A DNA stretch of 27,500 nucleotides, taken from NCBI RefSeq assembly GCF_028069655.1, contig NZ_JAMCOS010000001.1, positions 1 through 27,500 on the forward strand, read 5' to 3'. Made by a program: the position numbers and the translations under genes. The notes beneath the pieces are model-generated. The model searched no databases and had not been told where the DNA came from. It worked only from the letters and a program-made list of their open reading frames with translations. Of the stretch, positions 1-7,710 are shown piece by piece; within the stretch, counting starts at the first letter, position 1; each line of letters starts with the position of its first letter. The DNA comes from Acidovorax sp. NCPPB 4044. GTDB taxonomy: Bacteria; Pseudomonadota; Gammaproteobacteria; Burkholderiales; Burkholderiaceae_C.

Positions 1-1193
1 TGGTTGGCCTGCGCCACCATGGCGGTGCCGGCCTGCTGCAGGATCTGCGTGCGCGACAGGTTGGCGGTTTCCTTGGCGAAGTCGGCGTCCACGATCCGGC
101 CGCGCGCAGCCGACATGTTCTCCGACTGGATATCGATGTTGGCGATGGCGTTCTCGAAACGGCTTTGCAGGGCGCCGAGGTCGGCGCGTGCGGAGTTCAC
201 CTGGTCGATGGCGCTGTCGATCTTCTTGAGGGCCACCCACGCGTCTTTTTGCGTGTCGATGTTGACCGAGTCGATGCCCTTCTGGGCCGTGCCGGTAGCG
301 GCCGTCAGCGTAGGGGCGGTGAATCCGGTGCTGGCCGTCGAGAAGCCCGAGAAGGTCACGGTGGCGGGCACAGGCGGGACGGCATCGGTGAGCTTGCCCG
401 ATGCGATCTCCAGATCGTAGGTGCCGTCGTCTTTCTTGGTCAGGAACGCGGTCACGCCGGTATCTGCCGATTTGTTGTTGATCGCGCTCATCACCTGGCC
501 CAGGCGTTCCACCCCGGAGCCCGCAGCCTTGATGGCTCCGAGGTCGATGGTGGTGGACGTGCTGCCCATGTTCACGGCGATGGTCAGCGTGCCGGCGGGG
601 ATGGCGCTGGCAAATCCCGAGACGGTTGCATCGGAGGCATCCACGGAGATGGCGGATGCGGTGCTCGAGTAGCTGATGTTCGCCAGGCCGGCGGCGCGGG
701 TATCGGCCAGCGAACCGAGGGTGACGTTGTCCCCCGAATTGGCACCCACCTGGAAGAGCGCGCCGGCGAAGCTGCCGTCGAGGATCTTCTGGCCGTTGAA
801 GGTGGTCTGCTTGGAGACGCGGTCGATTTCGTCGGTGAGCTGCTTGACTTCCGCCTGCAGGGCCGTGCGGTCGGCCTTGCTGTTGGTGGCGTTGCTGGCC
901 TGCACGGCGAGTTCACGCATGCGCTGCAGCATGTCGCCCACCTTGCCCAGCGCGCCTTCGGCGGTCTGCGCCAGCGAGATGCCGTCGTTGGCGTTGCGGC
1001 CGGCCACGGTGAGACCGCGGACCTGGGTGTTCATGCGCTCGGCAATGGCCAGGCCCGCGGCATCGTCCTTGGCACTGTTCACCCGCAGGCCCGATGAGAG
1101 GCGCTGCATGGAAGTGCTCAGCGAGGAGGCGGACAGGCCCAGATTGCGTTGCGCGTTGATGGAAGCGATGTTGGTGTTGATGGTCGAGGCCAT
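1..1193 (-). CDS. fliC: Flagellin, copy 1 (C-terminus cut by window edge)
   Basis: This is a filament subunit exported by the flagellar type III system and polymerised under the FliD cap. The start ATG is at 1193-1191, preceded by AAGGAG (1206-1201) at 7 bases. The protein opens MASTINTNIASINAQRNLG and carries the conserved N-terminal D0/D1 helices (LSSGLRVNSAKDDAAGLAIAERM, abridged), a short variable middle, and the C-terminal D1/D0 helices (VDADFAKETANLSRTQILQQ). 397 full codons lie in the window; by alignment with the second copy about 11 residues are missing, giving about 408 in total. It diverges from a second flagellin 403 bases away. The two proteins align along their whole length, and the last 106 bases present here are identical to that copy. 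I found no convincing sigma-28 promoter for this gene. Confidence 0.96.
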   Translation of the reverse strand, partial: MASTINTNIASINAQRNLGLSASSLSTSMQRLSSGLRVNSAKDDAAGLAIAERMNTQVRGLTVAGRNANDGISLAQTAEGALGKVGDMLQRMRELAVQASNATNSKADRTALQAEVKQLTDEIDRVSKQTTFNGQKILDGSFAGALFQVGANSGDNVTLGSLADTRAAGLANISYSSTASAISVDASDATVSGFASAIPAGTLTIAVNMGSTSTTIDLGAIKAAGSGVERLGQVMSAINNKSADTGVTAFLTKKDDGTYDLEIASGKLTDAVPPVPATVTFSGFSTASTGFTAPTLTAATGTAQKGIDSVNIDTQKDAWVALKKIDSAIDQVNSARADLGALQSRFENAIANIDIQSENMSAARGRIVDADFAKETANLSRTQILQQAGTAMVAQAN

Positions 1194-1291
1194 TGCGGAA
1201 CTCCTTCGCAAAAGGGATGGGCATTGCTGCCGTGGCCAAGGACACACACCGTCGTCGGGTCGCCCTAGCGTTGGAAGGAATTCTGCGGGCC

Positions 1292-1333
1292 GCCGGTTTT
1301 TCCGGACGGGCGAAAAAAGGGAGGAAAACCGGC
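1292..1333. repeat. Inverted repeat in the leader of flagellin copy 1
   Basis: GCCGGTTTT (1292-1300) and AAAACCGGC (1325-1333) are perfect 9-base complements around a 24-base loop, about 100 bases upstream of the copy-1 start. It could be an operator or an mRNA leader hairpin. There is no further evidence for either. Confidence 0.4.
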
Positions 1334-1416
1334 CAGTTCGATCGTTGTATTTGCGCAACTGACCGTGTTTCAGAGGGAAGCCGGGTTCCGTGTAAGAAAT
1401 TTTTGCAGGCGGACGC

Positions 1417-1443
1417 TCAAGTTCCCGCCGCGCCGCCCGATAA
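1417..1443 (+). promoter_or_regulatory. Sigma-28 (FliA) promoter of flagellin copy 2
   Basis: TCAAGTTC (1417-1424), an 11-base spacer, then CCCGATAA (1436-1443). This matches the enterobacterial FliA consensus TAAAGTTT-N11-GCCGATAA in layout and at most positions. Transcription would start near 1450 and run into the plus-strand flagellin, as expected for a class III flagellar gene. Confidence 0.85.
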
Positions 1444-1596
1444 CCCAAACAACAGGTTCAAAGCAGCGAATTTGTTGACCGGCAAGCGATGGATGGGTTC
1501 ACGTGACTGCCGCCCCGGTCTTGGCTGCCAGCCCCAACGGGCCGGCGTTGTGATCGGCGGCTTAGCCGGACTTTAAGTAACCAAGGAGCGTTTCAA

Positions 1597-2820
1597 ATGG
1601 CCTCTACCATCAACACGAACATCGCCTCTCTCAATGCCCAGCGCAACCTCGGCATGTCGGCGTCTTCACTCACCACCTCCATGCAGCGTCTGTCTTCCGG
1701 CCTGCGTGTGAACAGCGCCAAGGACGATGCAGCCGGGCTGTCCATCGCCGAGCGCATGAACACCCAGATCAAGGGCCTGGCCGTGGCCGGCCGCAATGCC
1801 AACGACGGCATCTCCCTGGCGCAGACCGCTGAAGGCGCGCTGGGCAAGGTGGGCGACATGCTGCAGCGCATGCGTGAACTCGCCGTGCAGTCCAGCAACG
1901 CCACCAACAGCAAGAAGGACCGCGACGCCCTGCAATCCGAAGTGAAGCAGCTCACGGACGAAATCGACCGCGTGGCCAAGCAGACCAGCTTCAACGGCCA
2001 GAAGATCCTCGACGGCAGCTTCGCCGGCGCGCTCTTCCAGGTGGGTGCCAACTCTGGTGAAAACATCACCGTGGGTGCCCTGACCAACTCCTCGGCATCC
2101 GGCCTGTCCAACATCGAATACTCCACGGGCAGCGTGACGTCCATCAACGCCAGCGATGCCACCGTCACGGGCTTCGGCACCAAGATCGCCACGGGTGGCC
2201 TGACCATCCAGGTGGGCTCGGCATCCGCGATCGATCTGGGTGAGATCAAGGCTGCGGGTTCCGGCGTGGAGCGTCTGGGTCAAGTGGTTTCGGCGATCAA
2301 CAACAAGTCCGCCGACACGGGTGTCACCGCCTTCCTGACCAAGAAGGATGACGGCACCTATGACCTGGAATTCGCTTCCTCCAAGCTGAACAGCGCGACG
2401 CCCCCGGTGCCGGAAACCATCACCTTCGGCGGTACGACGGGCTTCTCGGCAGCCAACACGGGCTTCGCGGCTCCGACGCTGACCGCCGCCACCGGTACGG
2501 ACAAGAAGGGTATCGATACGGTGACCGTGGCAACGCAAAAGGATGCGTGGGTTTCGCTCAAGAAGATCGACAGCGCCATCGACCAGGTGAACTCCGCACG
2601 TGCCGACCTCGGCGCCCTGCAGAGCCGCTTCGAGAACTCGGTCGGCAACATCGACATCCAGGCAGAAAACCTCTCCGCATCGCGCGGCCGGATCGTGGAC
2701 GCCGACTTCGCCAAGGAAACCGCCAACCTGTCGCGCACGCAGATCCTGCAGCAGGCCGGCACCGCCATGGTGGCGCAGGCCAACCAGCTTCCTCAAGGGG
2801 TCTTGTCCCTGCTGCGTTGA
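1597..2820 (+). CDS. fliC: Flagellin, copy 2 (complete)
   Basis: This is the complete flagellin of 407 residues. The start ATG 1597 follows AAGGAG (1583-1588) at 8 bases. The N-terminal MASTINTNIASLNAQRNLG and the C-terminal GTAMVAQANQLPQGVLSLLR are the conserved D0 helices that form the filament core. The variable middle (about residues 160-320) is short, so the outer domain is small. It has its own sigma-28 promoter at 1417-1443 and an intrinsic terminator at 2866-2897, so it is probably a monocistronic, highly expressed unit. Compared with copy 1, the 5' two thirds differ at many synonymous sites, whereas 2681-2786 is identical to the complement of 1-106. Which copy dominates the filament cannot be read from sequence, but only this one has an evident promoter. 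Confidence 0.98.
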   Translation: MASTINTNIASLNAQRNLGMSASSLTTSMQRLSSGLRVNSAKDDAAGLSIAERMNTQIKGLAVAGRNANDGISLAQTAEGALGKVGDMLQRMRELAVQSSNATNSKKDRDALQSEVKQLTDEIDRVAKQTSFNGQKILDGSFAGALFQVGANSGENITVGALTNSSASGLSNIEYSTGSVTSINASDATVTGFGTKIATGGLTIQVGSASAIDLGEIKAAGSGVERLGQVVSAINNKSADTGVTAFLTKKDDGTYDLEFASSKLNSATPPVPETITFGGTTGFSAANTGFAAPTLTAATGTDKKGIDTVTVATQKDAWVSLKKIDSAIDQVNSARADLGALQSRFENSVGNIDIQAENLSASRGRIVDADFAKETANLSRTQILQQAGTAMVAQANQLPQGVLSLLR

Positions 2821-2865
2821 TCGGTGTCTTATAAGGGGTGGCGGCAGGGGCCGGCCCCTCGCTAA

Positions 2866-2897
2866 GCGGCGACAGGGAGGCTCCTGTGGCCGCTTTT
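2866..2897 (+). terminator. Intrinsic terminator after flagellin copy 2
   Basis: GCGGC (2866-2870) pairs with GCCGC (2889-2893) and ACAGG (2872-2876) with CCTGT (2883-2887), around a GAGGCT loop with one G-G mismatch, followed by TTTT. It lies between the flagellin stop and fliD. A second GC palindrome, GGGGCCGGCCCC, sits just upstream (2847-2858). Confidence 0.8.
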
Positions 2898-2980
2898 CCT
2901 GCTTTTGAAACGCAGGGTTCTTGCCAGAATCGCATTTCATCAATGACGACCGGGCGCGAGCACGCCCAGGGGAGCTGGAA

Positions 2981-4405
2981 ATGGGCATTACCTCGATCGG
3001 GATCGGCAGCGGGCTGCAAGTGGAGGACATCATCTCCAAGACGGTGGCGCTGGAAAAACGCCCGCTCACGCAGTTGCAGAACACCGCCAGCTCCATCCAG
3101 ACCAAGATCTCGACCTATTCGCAGATCAAGTCCCTGGTTTCCACGCTGTCCGACGCGGCCTCCAAGCTCACACGGGACAGTGCCTGGAACGGCATGGCGG
3201 TGACGTCTTCCAACAGCGATGCAGTGGCCGTGTCCGTTTCGGGCATCGCCAGCGCCACGTCGTTCTCGATGAGCGTGCAGCAACTGGCGCGTTCGCAGTC
3301 CGTGGCATCCGGCGTCGTGAACAAGGACGCCGCCGTCGGGGCCGGCACCATGGCCATCCAGTTGGGTGGCTGGAACTCCACCACGAATCCGCCGGCATTC
3401 ACGGCGGGTTCCACGGCCGCATTCAACATCTCCGTGTCCGCCACGGACACGATGACCTCCATCGCGACGAAGATCAACGAGGCCGATGGCGGCGTCACGG
3501 CCACGGTACTGCGCGACGCGTCCGGAGAGCGCCTGATGCTTCGCTCCAAGACCACCGGCGAGGAATCGGGCTTCCGCATCCAGGTCACGGAAGATTCCGC
3601 GTCCCCGGGGCTCTCCAAGCTGGCCTTCGATCCGCAGGCATCGCCCGGCACGGGCATGGCCGGCAACTCGATCCAGTATGCGCAGAACGCGCAGGCCAAG
3701 ATCAACGGCATCAGCGTCACCTCCAAAACCAACGTCTTCGCCGACACCATTCCTGGCCTGACGCTCACCGCGTCCAAGGTCACCACGGAAGACGTGGAGG
3801 TCACCTCCAAGTCGGACACGGCGACGATGAAGAAGAACATCCAGGATTTCGTGGACGCCTACAACGCCGTCAACGACCTGCTGGGCAGCGTCACCAAGTA
3901 CGACAGCGACACGAAAACCGCCGGTGTGCTGCAGGGCGACGGCACGACCGTGGGGCTGCAGAGCACTCTGCGATCGGCCATGACCGCCGCCACGGGCGGC
4001 ACGGAGGCGCTCCAGACGCTCTCGGATTTCGGGATCCAGATGCAGCGCGGCGGCAAGCTCACCGTGGATGCCACCAAGCTGGACACCGCACTGAAGACGC
4101 CCGAAACGCTCAAGACCTTCTTCGCTGCGGACCCTGCCTCCGGCGCCACCAGCACCGGCCTGGGCGTGCGCCTCAAGTCGCTCACCGCCAGCATGCTGTC
4201 GTTCGACGGGCTCATGAACAACAAGTCGGATGCGCTCTCGGCAGAATCCAAGCGCAACTCCGACGACCAGGACAAAGTGAACAAGCGGGCCGATACGCTG
4301 GAGAAAAGAATGCGGGCGCAGTACACCGCGCTCGACAAGCAGATGGCCAACATGTCCTCGCTGAGCACCTACATGACGCAGCAGATCGCGAAGTGGAATG
4401 CCTGA
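2981..4405 (+). CDS. fliD: Flagellar filament capping protein FliD
   Basis: FliD (HAP2) forms the pentameric cap at the filament tip and guides flagellin folding there. The chosen start ATG 2981 follows AGGGGAG (2968-2974) at 6 bases and gives MGITSIGIGSGLQVEDIISK, the usual FliD opening. An upstream in-frame start would add 20 residues with no family resemblance. The product is 474 residues, normal for the family. The N-terminal region has the coiled-coil heptads (QLQNTASSIQTKISTYSQIKS), and the C-terminal half has the typical FVDAYNAVNDLL segment and a final coiled coil (LEKRMRAQYTALDKQMANM). fliS and fliT follow. No promoter of its own was recognised upstream, so it may depend on readthrough of the flagellin terminator or on an unrecognised promoter. 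Confidence 0.96.
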   Translation: MGITSIGIGSGLQVEDIISKTVALEKRPLTQLQNTASSIQTKISTYSQIKSLVSTLSDAASKLTRDSAWNGMAVTSSNSDAVAVSVSGIASATSFSMSVQQLARSQSVASGVVNKDAAVGAGTMAIQLGGWNSTTNPPAFTAGSTAAFNISVSATDTMTSIATKINEADGGVTATVLRDASGERLMLRSKTTGEESGFRIQVTEDSASPGLSKLAFDPQASPGTGMAGNSIQYAQNAQAKINGISVTSKTNVFADTIPGLTLTASKVTTEDVEVTSKSDTATMKKNIQDFVDAYNAVNDLLGSVTKYDSDTKTAGVLQGDGTTVGLQSTLRSAMTAATGGTEALQTLSDFGIQMQRGGKLTVDATKLDTALKTPETLKTFFAADPASGATSTGLGVRLKSLTASMLSFDGLMNNKSDALSAESKRNSDDQDKVNKRADTLEKRMRAQYTALDKQMANMSSLSTYMTQQIAKWNA

Positions 4406-4451
4406 CGCTGCGGCATTCGCAACATTGGCTCCATCCTGCGCAGAAATAGCC

Positions 4452-4478
4452 TTGAGTTCTTCCCGCGCCTGCCGATAA
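4452..4478 (+). promoter_or_regulatory. Sigma-28 (FliA) promoter of fliST
   Basis: TTGAGTTC (4452-4459), an 11-base spacer, then GCCGATAA (4471-4478), a perfect FliA -10 element. It lies 29 bases ahead of the fliS start and should drive fliS and fliT as a class III unit separately from fliD. Confidence 0.88.
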
Positions 4479-4507
4479 GAAAGGTAAGCAGCATGAAGGA
4501 GTCCTCG

Positions 4508-4918
4508 ATGTATACGCCAGTCAGTTCCCGCGCAGCCTCGGTCTATCGCCAGGTCGGTGTGCAATCCAGCGTGGATGGTGCATCGCCTCACCAATTGATC
4601 CAGATGCTTTTCGAGGGCTTGATGCAATCGCTCAACGCCGCCCGCGGCTCCATGCAGCGCGGTGAAGTGGAAGAAAAAGGCCGCCATCTCGGCAAGGCCG
4701 TGCGCATCCTGGAAGAGGGCCTCAAGGGGGGGCTGAATCCTGTCCAGGGCGGTGAATTGGCCGGGAACCTGCGCGCGCTGTACGACTACTGCGTCAGCCG
4801 CCTGACCATGGCCAACCTGCGCAACGACCTGTCGCTGGTGGAAGAAGTGGTTACCTTGATTGTCCCCGTGGCCCAAAGCTGGAACGAGATCGGTGCGGAG
4901 ACGCGCCGGCCCGTTTGA
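4508..4918 (+). CDS. fliS: Flagellin export chaperone FliS
   Basis: FliS binds the C-terminal helix of newly made flagellin in the cytoplasm, keeps it unpolymerised and delivers it to the export gate. The start ATG 4508 follows AAGGAG (4496-4501) at 6 bases and gives MYTPVSSRAASVYRQVGVQS. The ATG at 4493 has no such site. The 136-residue helical product has the FliS pattern (SPHQLIQMLFEGLMQSLNAA, then LYDYCVSRLTMANL). It is preceded by a strong sigma-28 promoter and followed 15 bases later by fliT. Confidence 0.95.
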   Translation: MYTPVSSRAASVYRQVGVQSSVDGASPHQLIQMLFEGLMQSLNAARGSMQRGEVEEKGRHLGKAVRILEEGLKGGLNPVQGGELAGNLRALYDYCVSRLTMANLRNDLSLVEEVVTLIVPVAQSWNEIGAETRRPV

Positions 4919-4933
4919 GGGGAGTACGTAGAA

Positions 4934-5233
4934 ATGTCCGATATGCTCATTGACTATTACAAAGCCATCGAAGACAGCAGCGCGCGGATGCTCGAAGCCG
5001 CGAAGCTCAAGGACTGGGATGAAGTCGTGCGCTGCGAAGGGGCCTGCGCGGTCCTGATCGAGCAGCTCCGCTTCCGGTCCCAGGACCAGGAGCTGCTGCC
5101 GGAGCACCGCCGCGAGAAGACGCGCATCATGCAGCGCATCCTGCGCAACGATGCGGAGATCCGCTGCCTGGCCGAGCCCTGGCTCGCCCAGTTCGAGCAT
5201 CTGTTCGAACGCCAGCCCATGACCATGCATTGA
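4934..5233 (+). CDS. fliT: Flagellar chaperone FliT
   Basis: FliT-type chaperones bind the filament cap FliD before export and, in enterobacteria, also inhibit FlhDC. This small helical protein of 99 residues has the right size and place (directly after fliS), and the FliT-like opening MLIDYYKAIEDSSARMLEAA. FliT is poorly conserved, so the name rests on context as well as sequence. The start ATG 4934 lies just after GGGGAG at the end of fliS. The gene is followed by the terminator at 5285-5333. Confidence 0.85.
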   Translation: MSDMLIDYYKAIEDSSARMLEAAKLKDWDEVVRCEGACAVLIEQLRFRSQDQELLPEHRREKTRIMQRILRNDAEIRCLAEPWLAQFEHLFERQPMTMH

Positions 5234-5284
5234 CCCCTCTGGAGGGGGCCGCGCCTGCGGCACCCTGCAAAGGGCAGTGGCCAT

Positions 5285-5333
5285 CATGCAAAAGGCCTCG
5301 CCACCCGGTCCGGGTGGCGAGGCCTTTTGCATG
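5285..5333. terminator. Bidirectional terminator between fliT and fliE
   Basis: A perfect 23-base inverted repeat (5285-5307 and 5311-5333) surrounds a 3-base loop. Its core is a 14-base GC-rich stem (GGCCTCGCCACCCG) flanked by AAAA on the left and TTTT on the right. It therefore reads as an intrinsic terminator in both directions, as expected between the convergent fliT and fliE. Confidence 0.92.
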
Positions 5334-5398
5334 GAGGGCGGCGAGCACCCCGGAATTTGGATCAAATCGGCTTCATGCCGCTGGATTCATTGAATAGT

Positions 5399-5419
5399 TT
5401 GCTATTGAAATAATAGCAA
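5399..5419. repeat. Short AT-rich palindrome downstream of fliE
   Basis: TTGCTATT (5399-5406) and AATAGCAA (5412-5419) are perfect 8-base arms around GAAAT. It is AT-rich in a GC-rich region and sits between the terminator and the fliE stop. From memory, similar TTGCTAT/ATAGCAA elements are frequent between genes in Comamonadaceae, but copy number cannot be tested here. Confidence 0.55.
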
Positions 5420-5442
5420 TTGACGGTTAACCCTGCGAGGCG

Positions 5443-5757
5443 TCAGACCTGCATGTTCATGATGTCCGTGTAGGCCTGCACCATCCGGTTGCGCACGTGC
5501 AGCGTGGCCTGGAAGCCTACCTGGGCCTTCTGGATGGCGATCATGGTTTCTTCCAGGCTGACGGACGGGTTTTCCATCTGGACCTCCTGCTGGAGGCTGG
5601 AGGCGCGGTTCTGGGCGGAACTGACCGACTGCAGCGCGCCCTTGAGCGCGCTGGAGAAGCCGACTTCCTGGCCTGCTGCCTCCGGCGCGGCCGTGGCGCG
5701 GCGTGCCAGGCCGGCGCCCGTCAAGGGGGCGGTGGAGCTGGAGATGCGGAGGTCCAT
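5443..5757 (-). CDS. fliE: Flagellar hook-basal body protein FliE
   Basis: FliE is the small periplasmic adaptor that joins the MS-ring/export gate to the proximal rod. The chosen ATG 5757 gives 104 residues starting MDLRISSSTAP, the usual family length. An in-frame TTG at 5790 would add 11 residues, but it lies directly against an AGGA and so is badly spaced. Neither start has a good ribosome site. The C-terminal half has the conserved FliE pattern (NPSVSLEETMIAIQKAQVGF, then MVQAYTDIMNMQV). It is transcribed divergently from fliF, and the 174-base gap must hold both promoters. Confidence 0.94.
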   Translation of the reverse strand: MDLRISSSTAPLTGAGLARRATAAPEAAGQEVGFSSALKGALQSVSSAQNRASSLQQEVQMENPSVSLEETMIAIQKAQVGFQATLHVRNRMVQAYTDIMNMQV

Positions 5758-5848
5758 GGCGGTGGGCGAGGGGGTTGCGGGATGGTGCAATCCTAGGGGC
5801 GGAGCGCCGGCGCATCCTGGGGAATAGCTGGGAAAACGGGGGCCTTAT

Positions 5849-5882
5849 CTGCCCGCCGGGCCGGGCAGGGCCGCCCAATAAT
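5849..5882. promoter_or_regulatory. Candidate control region between fliE and fliF
   Basis: A perfect 7-base hairpin (CTGCCCG 5849-5855 with CGGGCAG 5862-5868) is followed by CCAATAAT (5875-5882), 50 bases ahead of fliF. The same CCAATAAT octamer, in the same orientation, forms the right half of a dyad ahead of fliL. It may be part of an activator site for early flagellar operons. No sigma-28 or clear sigma-70 promoter was seen. Confidence 0.35.
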
Positions 5883-5931
5883 CGCGGCACGCCAGATCCC
5901 GTGTGCCGTGTCGGCCCTCTTGGAAAGCACC

Positions 5932-7632
5932 ATGTCCGCAGTCGCCGAAATCCCCGTCGTCCCTCCTGCAAACCCGAGCGCCCCCTCGCTGGTGCAGCGC
6001 TTTTCCGCGCTCGACCGTTCCAAGCGGCTGCGTTTCGGCGCGGGCGTGGCACTGCTCGTGGCGGCGGTGGTGGCTGCGGTGGTGTTCAACCGCCAGCCCG
6101 ACTACAAGGTGCTGTTCTCCAACCTGGGCGACAAGGACGGCGGCGCCATCGTGGCGCAGCTGTCCACGATGAACGTTCCCTACAAGTACGCGGAAGGCGG
6201 CGGCGCCATCCTGGTGCCCGCGGACCGTGTGCACGACGTGCGCCTGCGGCTGGCCACGCAGGGGCTGCCCAAGGGCTCGGTGACCGGTTTCGAGCTGATG
6301 GAGACCAACCGCTTCGGCGTGACGCAGTTCCAGGAGCGCCTCAACTTCCAGCGCGGGCTCGAGGGTGAGCTGACGCGCTCGATCCAGGCGCTGTCCTCGG
6401 TGCAGAACGCCCGCGTGCACCTGGCGCTGCCCAACCAGAACGGCTTTTTTCGCGAGCAGCAGAAGCCTTCGGCCTCCGTTCTGCTGAGCCTCTACCCCGG
6501 CCGCTTCCTCGACCGTGCCCAGCTTGCAGGCATCGTGCACCTCGTGGCCTCCAGCGTCCCCGAGATGGCCCCTTCGGCCGTGAGCGTGCTCGACGACACG
6601 GGCAAGCTGCTGTCGCAGTCGCCCGATGGCGCCGCCGGCAGCAACAGCGGCATCGACGCGCAGCAGCTCTCGTATGTGCAGCAGATCGAGCAGCAGTACA
6701 CCCGCCGCATCCTGGACATCCTGGAGCCCGTGGTCGGCAAGAACAACGTGAAGGCCCAGGTGACGGCCGAGGTGGATTTCAGCCAGTCGGAGCAAACCTC
6801 CGAGCAGCACCGCCCCAACCAGACGCCCGACAGCAGCGCCGTGCGCAGTCAGCAGGTCGTCGAAAGCTCCGGTGCCCAGGGCAACCAGCCGCCCAGTGGC
6901 GTGCCGGGCGCAGCCAGCAACCAGCCGCCTCAGCCCTCGACCGCACCGATCAACGGCGCCAATCCCGCGCCCGCCGCCGGCACCGGCCAGCAAGGCCAGG
7001 CCCCGGGCGCGAAGCGCGAGTCCATCACCAATTACGAAGTCGACAAGACGGTGCGCGTGACGCGTGCCGGCAGCGGCGCGATCAAGCGGGTGAGCGCCGC
7101 CGTGGTGGTCAATTACCAGGCCGTGGCGGAGGGGGCCGGCAAGGCGCCCGTGGCCAAGGCCCTCACCCCCGAGCAGCTGGAGCAGATGACCGCACTGGTG
7201 CGCGAGACCGTGGGCTACAGCAAGGAGCGCGGCGATTCGGTGAACATCATGAACACCCAGTTCCAGGTGGACAGCACGCCTTCGGTGGATCTGCCGCTTT
7301 GGAAGCAGCCCGAGATGATCGAGCTCGCCAGGAGCCTGGGATGGCCCGTGGGCATGTCGCTCTTCGCCGCGCTGATCCTGCTGGGCCTGGTGCGCCCCGC
7401 GATCAAGGGCCTCAACCAGCCGCCCGCTCCGGCGGCGGCGGTGGCGGGCCGCCAAGTCGACGCGATCGAGGCCGACCAGCCCGAGCGCCCGGCCCTGGCC
7501 GCGCCGACCAAGCCCGAAGACCTCATCCAGACGCCCGAGCAACTGCGCCTGGACGAAGCCCGCGTGCTGGCCAAGGACAACCCGGTGGCCGTGGCCAACA
7601 TCCTGAAGGTGTGGGTGAACGGCGACGCTTGA
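5932..7632 (+). CDS. fliF: Flagellar MS-ring protein FliF
   Basis: FliF forms the MS-ring in the inner membrane, the base on which the rotor and export gate assemble. The start ATG 5932 follows GGAAAG at 4 bases; an upstream in-frame GTG at 5908 is less well placed. The product is 566 residues, normal length. A transmembrane helix lies at about 35-52 and a second at about 468-487. Between them are the ring-building regions (YKVLFSNLGDKDG, then GLPKGSVTGFELMETNRFG) and a long Pro/Gln/Ala-rich linker (about 295-365). The cytoplasmic C-terminus that binds FliG ends with DNPVAVANILKVWVN, the conserved FliG-binding helix. It heads the fliFGHIJK run. Confidence 0.97.
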   Translation: MSAVAEIPVVPPANPSAPSLVQRFSALDRSKRLRFGAGVALLVAAVVAAVVFNRQPDYKVLFSNLGDKDGGAIVAQLSTMNVPYKYAEGGGAILVPADRVHDVRLRLATQGLPKGSVTGFELMETNRFGVTQFQERLNFQRGLEGELTRSIQALSSVQNARVHLALPNQNGFFREQQKPSASVLLSLYPGRFLDRAQLAGIVHLVASSVPEMAPSAVSVLDDTGKLLSQSPDGAAGSNSGIDAQQLSYVQQIEQQYTRRILDILEPVVGKNNVKAQVTAEVDFSQSEQTSEQHRPNQTPDSSAVRSQQVVESSGAQGNQPPSGVPGAASNQPPQPSTAPINGANPAPAAGTGQQGQAPGAKRESITNYEVDKTVRVTRAGSGAIKRVSAAVVVNYQAVAEGAGKAPVAKALTPEQLEQMTALVRETVGYSKERGDSVNIMNTQFQVDSTPSVDLPLWKQPEMIELARSLGWPVGMSLFAALILLGLVRPAIKGLNQPPAPAAAVAGRQVDAIEADQPERPALAAPTKPEDLIQTPEQLRLDEARVLAKDNPVAVANILKVWVNGDA

Positions 7633-7710
7633 AACCCGCGCTGCATCCACCGATGATGGCGGCGATGACAGCCCAGACCCACCCCTTTCCTTCCCACCCG
7701 GTGACCTTCC

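Larger units (their letters stand above)
1194..1596. other. Divergent flagellin intergenic region
   Basis: These 403 bases separate the two flagellin starts and hold no credible gene. They contain a clear sigma-28 promoter for the plus-strand flagellin (1417-1443) and a 9-base inverted repeat in the copy-1 leader (1292-1300 with 1325-1333). On the minus strand the best sigma-28-like -10 is GCCGATCA, the complement of 1551-1558, with TAAAGTCC upstream (complement of 1568-1575). Its spacer is only 9 bases, so I do not call it. The plus-strand leader from about 1450 to 1596 is some 145 bases long. Confidence 0.8.

Noticed and set aside
165..1097. Long open frame on the plus strand across flagellin copy 1 (about 310 codons), and similar long minus-strand frames across copy 2, fliD and fliT (about 479 and 935 codons).
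   Set aside because: They are antisense to clear flagellar genes, are His/Arg/Gly-rich with no recognisable domain, and arise from high-GC codon bias. Similar frames occur opposite fliF-G and cheR-cheB.
1551..1575. Sigma-28-like promoter on the minus strand for flagellin copy 1.
   Set aside because: The spacer is 9 rather than 11 bases and it would face the stronger plus-strand promoter. It is mentioned as a weak candidate only.
1..2820. Flagellar phase variation by promoter inversion, as with an invertase-controlled switch.
   Set aside because: No recombinase gene is in the window, and inversion between the identical 3' blocks would leave each promoter attached to its own 5' coding part, so it would not switch expression.
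2821..2980. Possible flaG gene between flagellin and fliD, as in many relatives.
   Set aside because: The 160-base gap holds only the terminator and the fliD ribosome site; no FlaG-like frame is present.
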